From: Prevotella sp.
GTDB taxonomy: Bacteria; Bacteroidota; Bacteroidia; Bacteroidales; Bacteroidaceae
Assembly (NCBI GenBank): GCA_015060485.1
Contig: SUYI01000004.1
Span: forward strand, 62,001-126,000
DNA: 64,000 bases
Reading direction: 5' to 3'
A model generated the notes under the pieces. The model was not told the DNA's origin and made no database searches. It saw only the letters and a list, made by a program, of their open reading frames with translations. Positions 8,401 through 15,118 of this stretch are shown here, one piece after another; position 1 is the first letter of the stretch; every line of letters starts with the position of its first letter. The position numbers were made by a program, and so were the translations under genes.

Positions 8401-9534
8401 ATTCAAATTCATGTCGCGCACGTATTCCAACTGCTGACGATTCCGTTCGGGCGTATCGCGCAGATAGATGTCGTCTGTCCATCCGGCTCCGCGCAACAGC
8501 ACACTACGTCCATTGAGCGTGAAGGCACGATAACCCTCAGGTGTCAGATGGCTCTTGATATCGCGAATGCCGAAACGCTTGTCCTCGGCATCGGATACCA
8601 CACCGTCTTGTTCGAACTCCATGTGCAGGTCGTAAAGTTCAGGCTTTCCTAATGTGTGACACCACCACAGACGGGGATTGTCAATATGGGCATCAGCTGC
8701 CAGCGTCACCAGACGACGCTCGTGAGGAGCCAACGTGACGGAAGTCTTCAACTGTCGTCCGTCAAAAGTTCCACGAAGCAAACCTTTTACCGTCTCTCCC
8801 GTATGGTTGGTCAGTTCGGCATCAATGGTCAGCCACGCATCTTTCAACGTCTCAGTATTTACCCGAGAGCGGACGGACGAATGGCTGACGGAAACGTCGC
8901 CACAGGTTTTTATCTTTACCTCGCGGAACAGTCCCATACTCTCGTCAGCCGGACGAGGATTCCAGTCAACGAAACCAACATTCGGTTCGCCGGACTGAGC
9001 ACGAAACACCTCTACGGCCAGCACATTCTGATTGCGGACATAGGGCGTCACATCGAACGTAAACTGCCGGTACGTACCAACCGCATGGTCCTTGTCAGCC
9101 ACCAGATGGCCATTCAACCAGATATTGGCACGATAGCTGATACCGTCGAAGGAAAGCAGGACGTGCTCTTTTGACGTTTGAGGTTTGATGTTTGAGGCTT
9201 GTGATTTGACTTTTAACTGGTCAAGGGTGAACGTCGTGCGATACCACCAACTGACATCAAAACGCTTTTTGCCGATACGCTGATAGTCTTCGGCTGTCAG
9301 CGCTTCAGGTTCAACGCCATCAGTTGTCAGCACGCCCATGATGGTTGACGGTACTGTGGCCACGTACCATCCAGAGACGTCTGCTGCGGACGTAGAGAGC
9401 ACATCACCCCTCGACTGTACTTTTGCTGACGACTGCACCAGCCACCCCTTCGACAGCGTCAGCGTCTTAGCATAGGCCACACAGCCCAGTATTACGGCTA
9501 TAGCCGTCATCAGCATTCGCAGATTCTTCATCAT
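5425..9534 (-). CDS. Secreted GH2 (exo-glucosaminidase-like) - GH20 (beta-N-acetylhexosaminidase) fusion
   Basis: 1369 aa with a signal peptide (residues 1-22, ending in YAK). The N-terminal half is a GH2 enzyme: sugar-binding domain (about 60-220), Ig-like domain, TIM barrel (about 330-640) and accessory beta domains. In place of the usual Asn-Glu acid/base pair it has WFVGSDRLP (about 455-463), and the nucleophile region is FNTETGVG (about 527-534). The Ser-Asp form is known from CsxA-type exo-beta-D-glucosaminidases. The C-terminal half (about 865-1369) is GH20: an N-terminal GH20b-like domain, then HLDCSRHFFP and the catalytic pair in HIGGDE (about 1158-1163). Together they would remove glucosamine and N-acetylglucosamine from partly acetylated chitosan-like or other aminosugar chains, in the periplasm or outside the cell. 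The linker around 9171-9215 encodes a captured short repeat containing KPQTS. Start: two adjacent ATGs; the first is used here. Confidence 0.9.
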   Translation of the reverse strand: MMKNLRMLMTAIAVILGCVAYAKTLTLSKGWLVQSSAKVQSRGDVLSTSAADVSGWYVATVPSTIMGVLTTDGVEPEALTAEDYQRIGKKRFDVSWWYRTTFTLDQLKVKSQASNIKPQTSKEHVLLSFDGISYRANIWLNGHLVADKDHAVGTYRQFTFDVTPYVRNQNVLAVEVFRAQSGEPNVGFVDWNPRPADESMGLFREVKIKTCGDVSVSHSSVRSRVNTETLKDAWLTIDAELTNHTGETVKGLLRGTFDGRQLKTSVTLAPHERRLVTLAADAHIDNPRLWWCHTLGKPELYDLHMEFEQDGVVSDAEDKRFGIRDIKSHLTPEGYRAFTLNGRSVLLRGAGWTDDIYLRDTPERNRQQLEYVRDMNLNTVRLEGFWGTSQSLYDLCDELGLLLLAGWSCHWEWEEYLGSPCDELYGGITSEENIRLISESFADQVLWLRHHPSIIAWFVGSDRLPVPALEQRYRQFLATCDDRPVVVSAKQLESTISGLSGSKMEGPYDYVPPAYWYDAQAPGGAFGFNTETGVGAQLPVRESLEMMLRSKSLWPIDDRWNILCTASSSEMNTLAKLTEVINARFGASKTIDEYLHRADLLSYEGTKAMFEAFRVNVPRATGIIQWMLNSARPSVYWQLYDYYLQPNASYYAVKCANQPVQLIYDYQRHAVFAVNETLQPVTLSAAMRLIVGKTDKQEKTTLTLEPGSIVKAFDVSCATDAFLFLRATDTSDSEIAVNDYFLPSESDKYDWKNTNWVTTPVTRYASYRGLNDLLRVACQLTSKRINNGYELTLTNPSSTVAFFQRLMVKDAKGALITPAYWSDNYVSLAPGESRTITCKLPTVTNDAEVRFEVESFRSGNIANYDVVPLPQSIAEQKGDAFVLEDGVQIFAPADLQTEAEFLKQYLKETASVDLSIVAKRVKRVRYIELAVSPMVKQREGYVLTVNKNSVNIQGGSTAGVFYGIQTLRKALNEGRILNPVTITDAPRFPWRGMHLDCSRHFFPIAFVKKYIDLLALHNMNVFHWHLSDDQGWRIEIKRWPQLITVGSQRTGTIIGTNSDLDDHTPYGGYYTQDEAREIVAYAKARHITVVPEIDMPGHMLAALASYPELGCTGGPYQVGHYWGVYKDVLCVANERVYQFVEDVLTEIMDIFPSEVIHIGGDETPTDKWEHCLKCQSLGLAKEQLQPRFTRRVFDFLTAHHRRALGWDEILDGSPQDAMIMSWRGTEPGSKAASLGHDVVMAPTTHCYFDYQQVEDPQFEPSRCGGFIPVDRVYSLNPVPDGFSAEAQRHILGVQANLWTEYVTNEEMAEYQVLPRMSALAEVQWTQPARKDYTAFLERLTRLTALYERLGYTYAKHLWPERQIPSRWLF

Positions 9535-9551
9535 AACAGAGACAGATAAGA

Positions 9552-9579
9552 AATCCCGATAGTTTCTCCTACCGGGATT
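9552..9579 (-). terminator. Terminator between aqpZ and the GH2-GH20 gene
   Basis: An 11-bp stem (AATCCCG...CGGGATT with one G-U pair) and 6-base loop on the minus strand are followed by TTTCTTA. It lies 24 bases after the aquaporin stop and 17 bases before the glycosidase start, and would separate or attenuate the two. Confidence 0.6.
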
Positions 9580-9603
9580 ATCAGATGAGGTGTATATAAA
9601 GAA

Positions 9604-10281
9604 TTATTTCTCAGCGGGCTCAATGAGCTTCCAAATACCAGCAGCCAAGGCGCCACCGACAAAAGGACCTACGATGAAGATCCAGAGGTTAGCCAATGCG
9701 GTACCACCCTGAAAGATAGCAGGAGCCAGCGAACGTGCGGGATTCACGGAAGTTCCTGTATAGCGGATACAGACGAGGTGAACCAGCACGAGACTCAGAC
9801 CGATGACCAGACCAGCGAAATTGTTAGTGGCACCATTTGTCTTGGCAGTAGCGCCCAGCACAACGAGTACGAAGACACAGGTGAAGATAATCTCAGCCAG
9901 CAAGCCACCCAGCACGCTGACGTTAGCCTGCAAGTCGTTGGCACCCGTTCCCTCCATACCGGGGACATTAGCTACCAGCACAGCAAGCAGTGCAGAACCG
10001 ATGAAAGCGCCAATGCACTGGAAGAGGATATACATGCAACCCTCCTTGGCATCCATGCGGCCGGCGAGGATACAGCCCAGCGTGATGGCGGGGTTGATGT
10101 GGCAACCGGAAATGCCGCCAATGGTATAAGCCATAGCGACCACTGCCAAGCCGAAGGCAAAAGCCGTTCCAACCACAGCGGGAATATTGTTTACAGGATC
10201 ACAACCCAGACTAACGGCCACACCGCAGCCCATCAGAACGAGCACCATCGTGCCCACCATTTCTGCTAAATACTTTTTCAT
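9604..10281 (-). CDS. aqpZ: Aquaporin Z (MIP family water channel)
   Basis: 225 aa with six membrane helices and the two half-helix NPA motifs: HINPAIT (Asn63-Ala65) and SVNPARS (Asn180-Ala182). The pore-filter signature is that of water-specific aquaporins: His in LVHLV (about 168), Thr177 in TGTSVNPAR and Arg183, with a Phe near residue 43. It sits in the inner membrane and allows rapid water flux during osmotic change. The gene lies 45 bases downstream of a MerR-family regulator on the same strand and is probably co-transcribed with it from the promoter at 10695-10725. Confidence 0.95.
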   Translation of the reverse strand: MKKYLAEMVGTMVLVLMGCGVAVSLGCDPVNNIPAVVGTAFAFGLAVVAMAYTIGGISGCHINPAITLGCILAGRMDAKEGCMYILFQCIGAFIGSALLAVLVANVPGMEGTGANDLQANVSVLGGLLAEIIFTCVFVLVVLGATAKTNGATNNFAGLVIGLSLVLVHLVCIRYTGTSVNPARSLAPAIFQGGTALANLWIFIVGPFVGGALAAGIWKLIEPAEK

Positions 10282-10326
10282 AATGTTTATGTTTTAAAGG
10301 ATTAACGTTAATTTGTCGCTCGTGTC

Positions 10327-10677
10327 TTAGGTAAGATAGTCCATCTGCTTCTTCAGCGCCTGAAGCTCCGTGCGGATGTCAATGAGGCGTGTCAGCACAT
10401 CAGCCTTACGGTCAGCACCATTACGATTGGCATTGATGATTTTCCGGGCAGCCTCCAACTTGAAACCACGCACCTTCACCAGGTTATGGATTAGGCGAAT
10501 CTGTTCAATATCCTTCTCCTGATACTGACGGATTTTCGCTGGTCCTGAGGTTTTCGGCTTCAAGTAAGGGAACTCCTTTTCCCAATAGCGCAACGTACTC
10601 TCGTTGACGCCAAACATCTCTGCCACCTCGCGTATGCTGTAGTACAGCTTCAAATTCTTGTTGAGATTCAGTGCCAT
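10327..10677 (-). CDS. MerR-family transcriptional regulator
   Basis: 116 aa. The winged helix-turn-helix is clear: YYSIREVAEMFGVNESTLRYWEKEFPYLKP (residues 12-41), then RQYQEKDIEQIRLIHNLVKVRGF as the wing and second helix pair. The remaining C-terminal region is a short coiled coil for dimerisation (TELQALKKQMDYL) with no cysteine-based metal site or ligand-binding domain, so it belongs to the short HTH-only MerR group widespread in Bacteroidetes. It precedes aqpZ and may control it; the link is inferred from position only. Confidence 0.93.
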   Translation of the reverse strand: MALNLNKNLKLYYSIREVAEMFGVNESTLRYWEKEFPYLKPKTSGPAKIRQYQEKDIEQIRLIHNLVKVRGFKLEAARKIINANRNGADRKADVLTRLIDIRTELQALKKQMDYLT

Positions 10678-10694
10678 AACTATCTAATTTTCCG

Positions 10695-10725
10695 CAAAGA
10701 TACGAAAATATCAGCAAACGACAAA
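10695..10725 (-). promoter_or_regulatory. Promoter of the merR-aqpZ unit
   Basis: The minus strand shows TTTG (10722-10725), a 19-base spacer, and TATCTTTG (10695-10702), a full match to the Bacteroidetes -33/-7 consensus, 18 bases upstream of the MerR start codon. Confidence 0.85.
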
Positions 10726-10744
10726 AAGAAAAAGCTTTTTTTTT

Positions 10745-12877
10745 CTAATACGCTAACACATCCCACAGGTCACGGATTCGCTTCTCCGGATCCCAGCGGT
10801 CTTTAAATGTCCAACGGGCTGTGATTTCGTGGAATTCCGGTTTGCCGGGTGCCTGTTTCAGATTGTCGTTAAGCCATCCGCTGTGTCCGCCGTCACGACG
10901 ACAGCCGTAATAATAGATGCGCGGTCCCCAAGGACAAGGATCGAGTATCTTTCCCTGTTGGGCCATTTCCTCAGCGGTACGTCCCTTGTAGGCGTGTTCG
11001 ATGTTCTTGTCAAGAATCTGGTTTGTCATCTGACAGTTGATCATATAGAACTGCGAATCATGATGGTAGCGTCCCAGCTCCGTCGGACGCAGCGCGTCGA
11101 ACTTCGAATTGGTGATGACAAGTTTCTGGTCCTTGTCACCACGCCCGTCATGCCAGATGAGTGCATGTCCGTCGCCTATCAACTGACAGCGGGTAGCATA
11201 GCACCATCCTCGCGGACACAGGAAGTCGACACCCAGACATCGCAACTGCAAGTCAGCATGATAATACATACCACCCTCGGGGGCCCAAAGCGACAAGGCA
11301 TCGTTGCCGTCAGCCCAGATGTTGCTATTAATTATTATAGTACGCGTCGCGCGCCCGTAGACAGCCATCTGGTGCGTCGTATTACCAGGTTCCACCGTCG
11401 TGCCATAGCTATTGTAGATGGTCAGTCCGCTAATCACACAGTCGTCAGCCCCCTCTTGCAGAATGACGACACCATGATGAACAAGTTGTCCGCGATACTC
11501 GTTCAGTGTTTTCGTCTGTTCCGTTTCCGCCAAGGTAATGATGGTGCTGTCGCGCTGTTCGCCGACCAGTACGATATTCGGACGGTCGATGACAACCTTC
11601 TGGCGATAGATGCCCTTACAGATAAAAATCTTAAAAGGCTTCGCACCCTGTTTTGGAGCCTTTTCTATGGCCGACTGAATGCTTTCGCCCTCACGTACCA
11701 CTACATCAAAGTCTCCCATATGCTTCTCGGGTTGACGGAACATCTCTATCAGTCCATTCTCGTTGGCACCCTTCGTTGTCAGACTGACGGGGACCTTATG
11801 CTTCGGATCATACTCGTCAGCCCATTTCTCATACAACGGATAGAGTTCGGCAGGGCGATTTCCAAACCACGCATAGCCGTTACGTCGCTCATGGCCGATA
11901 TCCTCCAAGCGGCGACGAGGCAACCCGTCACGGTCGCACACATAGGGCTCACAGTGCTTCAGATCGTAGAAGCGTCCCCACAGAGGCTCCGCCGTAGAGT
12001 CTTCCACCAACCGTGTCTCACTCTCTGGACTGGCCCACATGCCCGAACGCACTACCTTCAGCCCTGTCAGTTTGTACTTGTCGAACCACGCCATTGCGGC
12101 ATGAATGGCCCGCTTCACCCGCTCATCAGGATTCTTCAACTGCATCAGCAGCCTGACGATGCTGGCACTCTCCATCGAGCAGTACGACGGCAACTCATAG
12201 GCACGTGCAGCAGCGGGAGCCAGCGTCTCGCGGTCGTGTTGCTGGCACCACACCGTCAGTTCCCCGTCGGCATTACGTATCTGGGTAGCCAGGATACACT
12301 CCACGCCTTTGTCGAAAGCCTCCTGACAACGCTTGCGCAAGTCGGCGTCAGCAACTTCCCCATAGGGTTTCTTCTGTTGCGCCACGTCGCGCAACAGTTT
12401 CATCGTGTTCACCATCGCGTCGTCGTTGTAGGTGATGTGAATCTGGTATCCGTGCATCTCTGGCCAGAACTGGGGCCAGCCGCCATTGGTATACTGTCCG
12501 CTCAACAGATACGCTATGCCACGCTGACAGCCATCCTTGTAGCGGGCGTCCTTCGTGCCCTGATACAAGCGGGCGAGGAAGATGATTTGCTGCGAGGTAG
12601 CACTGTTGTCTGTCGTCGAATCATCGCGGCGCGCTTTGTCTTTCAGCACCTGCGCACGCTGCTCGTCGTTCAGCGGAATGGCCATATTAATGTTCTTTGG
12701 CCAACCGCCCGTCACGCGCTGATAGAGCAGCACCTGGTCACCGATTCGGCGGGCTTCTTCCGTTTGGAAGAATTCGTCATTCTGATGGTTGGGAAGATTT
12801 CTGCCAGCCCAGCGACCCTGAGCCGCAAGGGCTAGGGTCGTCAGGGTGAGCAGTAATGTTGTTAGTAGTCTAGTCAT
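10745..12877 (-). CDS. Secreted pectate lyase (PL10) - pectin methylesterase (CE8) fusion
   Basis: 710 aa with a signal peptide (ends about residue 19, ALAAQG). The N-terminal domain (about 20-360) is PL10: TGGWPKNI, then a DNSATSQQI segment and NGGWPQFWP, typical of the alpha/alpha barrel lyase that cleaves polygalacturonate by beta-elimination. The C-terminal domain (about 385-700) is a CE8 beta helix that removes methyl esters from pectin. Its catalytic set can be traced: Asp in GNDALSL (position of QDTL), Asp in GVDFL (position of DFIFG) and Arg in LGRYHH (position of LGRPW). The fusion couples de-esterification with cleavage of the product. It is the last gene of the run starting at 19684, 27 bases after lpxA. 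Unexpectedly for a pectin enzyme, no SusC/SusD genes are nearby. Confidence 0.93.
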   Translation of the reverse strand: MTRLLTTLLLTLTTLALAAQGRWAGRNLPNHQNDEFFQTEEARRIGDQVLLYQRVTGGWPKNINMAIPLNDEQRAQVLKDKARRDDSTTDNSATSQQIIFLARLYQGTKDARYKDGCQRGIAYLLSGQYTNGGWPQFWPEMHGYQIHITYNDDAMVNTMKLLRDVAQQKKPYGEVADADLRKRCQEAFDKGVECILATQIRNADGELTVWCQQHDRETLAPAAARAYELPSYCSMESASIVRLLMQLKNPDERVKRAIHAAMAWFDKYKLTGLKVVRSGMWASPESETRLVEDSTAEPLWGRFYDLKHCEPYVCDRDGLPRRRLEDIGHERRNGYAWFGNRPAELYPLYEKWADEYDPKHKVPVSLTTKGANENGLIEMFRQPEKHMGDFDVVVREGESIQSAIEKAPKQGAKPFKIFICKGIYRQKVVIDRPNIVLVGEQRDSTIITLAETEQTKTLNEYRGQLVHHGVVILQEGADDCVISGLTIYNSYGTTVEPGNTTHQMAVYGRATRTIIINSNIWADGNDALSLWAPEGGMYYHADLQLRCLGVDFLCPRGWCYATRCQLIGDGHALIWHDGRGDKDQKLVITNSKFDALRPTELGRYHHDSQFYMINCQMTNQILDKNIEHAYKGRTAEEMAQQGKILDPCPWGPRIYYYGCRRDGGHSGWLNDNLKQAPGKPEFHEITARWTFKDRWDPEKRIRDLWDVLAY

Positions 12878-12904
12878 AAGTAGTTTTGTTTTTGTAGTGT
12901 TGTG

Positions 12905-13684
12905 TTAAATCTTAGTAATAATGCCTATCTTCGTAGACCGGATGAACTCAATGATATGTCGGATGAAGGGGCTGTCGGGCACCTGTTCCTCAATCTGGTT
13001 CACTGCATCGAAGAGGGACGTCTTACCATGAAATACCAGACGATAGGCATTGGCGATGTGTTTCAGCGTCTTCTCGTCGACGCCATGCTGACGAGCCACC
13101 TGCATATTCACACCGCCATATTCTACATTTTTGGCACAAATGATATAGGGAGGAACGTCCTTCGAGAACGCCGTACCAGCCTGAATCATCGAACCTTTTC
13201 CGACACGTGTCTTGGCATTCTCGATGACGGACGACGAGAAGATGACGTCGTCCTCTATTTCGCAGTCGCCGGCAATTTTCGTACCATAGCCGAAGACACA
13301 ACGATTGCCAACCTTTGTGTCGTGCGAGATATGGGCACCCTCCATCAGCACGTTCTCGTTGCCCAGAACGGTCTGGCCACCAGTATGGGTAGCGCGGTTG
13401 ATGACTACGTTCTCGCGGATGACGTTGCCGTCACCGATAATACATTCAGACTTCTCGCCACGGAACTCAAAGTCCTGCGGCAGGGCGCCGATGACGGAAC
13501 CCTGATGGACCTTGTTTCTTGCTCCCATACGCGTACCATTCATGATACTCACGAAGGGAAAGAGAATACAGCCATCACCAATTTCCACATCGTCCTCAAT
13601 ATAGACGAAGGGGAATATCTTACAATTATCGCCGATTTTCGCCTTGGGGCTGATTTCAGCTTTTGGACTTATTTCGCTTGCCAT
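12905..13684 (-). CDS. lpxA: UDP-N-acetylglucosamine O-acyltransferase LpxA
   Basis: 259 aa. The left-handed parallel beta helix is visible as hexapeptide repeats from residue 6 to about 190 (AEISPKAKIGDNCKIFPFV and on), followed by the alpha-helical C-terminal domain. The catalytic His is His121 in AHISHD (E. coli HVAHD). It transfers a 3-hydroxyacyl chain from ACP to UDP-GlcNAc, the first step of lipid A synthesis in the cytoplasm. Bacteroidales usually carry lpxA beside lpxD and lpxC-fabZ; none of these is here. This copy sits within an RND efflux run, so it may be a second or relocated copy. Neighbouring gaps are 33 bases (to the outer-membrane factor) and 27 bases (to the pectinase). Confidence 0.93.
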   Translation of the reverse strand: MASEISPKAEISPKAKIGDNCKIFPFVYIEDDVEIGDGCILFPFVSIMNGTRMGARNKVHQGSVIGALPQDFEFRGEKSECIIGDGNVIRENVVINRATHTGGQTVLGNENVLMEGAHISHDTKVGNRCVFGYGTKIAGDCEIEDDVIFSSSVIENAKTRVGKGSMIQAGTAFSKDVPPYIICAKNVEYGGVNMQVARQHGVDEKTLKHIANAYRLVFHGKTSLFDAVNQIEEQVPDSPFIRHIIEFIRSTKIGIITKI

Positions 13685-13717
13685 GTTTTACCTTTTTACG
13701 TTTTAACCTTTTTACCT

Positions 13718-15112
13718 TTATTTCCCGCCACCGCCTAATGCAGTATAGAGACTGACCACCGACTGCATCTTGTAGAAGTCGTCGGTAACCTTGTTAATCT
13801 GCGACGAGAGCAGTTGGGTCTGCGCCGTGAGCACCTCCAGATAAGAAGATCCCTTGCTCTGATAGAGCGCACGGGTGTCTTCCACATTCTTCGTCAGCAC
13901 CTCGACACGCTGAGCCTCAAGTTTCGAGTTCGCATCGTACATGTTGTAGTTGACAAGTGCATTCGACACTTCGTTGCCTGCTGAGTATACAGCATTCTGC
14001 CACGTGTTGAAGGCCTGCTCGTACTGCAGTTTCGACACCTTCAGGTTGGCAATCAGCGCACCACGTGCGAAGATGGGCTGTGTAAGACCCGCAAAGAAGT
14101 TGGTCAGCCACTTGCCTGGATTCAGCGTCCCGCTGGCATTGGTGAATGCTCCTGTAGCGCCAATGGTAATAGTGGGATAGAACTGCGCACGGGCTGTCTG
14201 AACGTCATGGAAACAGGCAGCCAGACTCATCTCAGCATTATGTACGTCAGGACGGTTTTTCAACAAGGCAATACCCACACCGGTCGAGAATTCAGTAGGC
14301 AGCTGCTGCTCGGCCAGCGTCGTACGGGGAACCTGCTGTCCGGCCTGTCCGATGAGCAGCGAGAGGGCATTCTCCGTCGAACGAATCTGACGGCGCATAT
14401 CGTTTGCCTGTGTCAGCGTTGACAGATAAGCTGCCTCAGCACTCTGCACACTCGTCGAGCGCATACGGCCCAACTGGTATTGCAGCTTCATCATCTCCCA
14501 CGTCTCCTTAGCCATTTCCGACATCTCAGTGACGATGCGCAGCTGTTCGTCAAGCATCAGCAACGTGTAGTAACAGTTGGCAATACCACTCACCACCTGG
14601 GCGCGGACAGCCATCTGGTAGTCCTTGAAGCCAAGCAGTTTCATCTGCGTCGAACGCTTCTGCGACAGGATGTTTCCAAAGAGGTCCAGCGTCCATGATG
14701 CCGTCACTGGCAACGTGTAGCTCTTGACGGTTTGCGACGGATCTGTATAGAGGGTCTGGATATTTCCCATCGACTGCTGACTACCCAGTGTGATAGCAGG
14801 CAGGAAGGCCAGCTTGGCAGCCTTCAGCATCGTCTCGTACATCTGTACAGTCAGTGCTGCATTCTGCAGGTTGGCATTCTTCTCCAAGCCCTGCTCGATG
14901 AGCGCCTGCAGCTGGGGATCGGTGAACACGGCGCGCCAGGGCAGGTTGCCGAACGATGCCGTATCCTGCGGAGCCACAGCCAGCGTATCGGTATCGACTA
15001 CAGCATCGCGTATCAGTCCTGTGGTCTCCACGTCCGGACGCTCGTACTTATTATATACACCGCAACTGCTCATCAGCAGCATGGCGGCACCAAATATCAT
15101 AATCTTCTTCAT
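13718..15112 (-). CDS. RND efflux outer-membrane lipoprotein (OprM/NodT family)
   Basis: 464 aa with lipobox Cys17 (LLMSSC). It shows the duplicated outer-membrane efflux protein fold: long helical segments with Leu/Ala/Gln periodicity (ALIEQGLEKNANLQNAALTV; QTQLLSSQINKVTDDFYKMQ) and beta-barrel strands between. It forms the trimeric exit duct of a tripartite pump. It lies 6 bases after the pump gene and 38 kb of same-strand sequence follows upstream, so it is the third gene of the efflux set. The substrate cannot be inferred. Confidence 0.93.
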   Translation of the reverse strand: MKKIMIFGAAMLLMSSCGVYNKYERPDVETTGLIRDAVVDTDTLAVAPQDTASFGNLPWRAVFTDPQLQALIEQGLEKNANLQNAALTVQMYETMLKAAKLAFLPAITLGSQQSMGNIQTLYTDPSQTVKSYTLPVTASWTLDLFGNILSQKRSTQMKLLGFKDYQMAVRAQVVSGIANCYYTLLMLDEQLRIVTEMSEMAKETWEMMKLQYQLGRMRSTSVQSAEAAYLSTLTQANDMRRQIRSTENALSLLIGQAGQQVPRTTLAEQQLPTEFSTGVGIALLKNRPDVHNAEMSLAACFHDVQTARAQFYPTITIGATGAFTNASGTLNPGKWLTNFFAGLTQPIFARGALIANLKVSKLQYEQAFNTWQNAVYSAGNEVSNALVNYNMYDANSKLEAQRVEVLTKNVEDTRALYQSKGSSYLEVLTAQTQLLSSQINKVTDDFYKMQSVVSLYTALGGGGK

Positions 15113-15118
15113 AGTCTC

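Noticed and set aside
10829..12835. A 668-codon plus-strand open frame
   Set aside because: It lies wholly antisense to the PL10-CE8 gene, with no recognisable motif; it is a by-product of codon bias.
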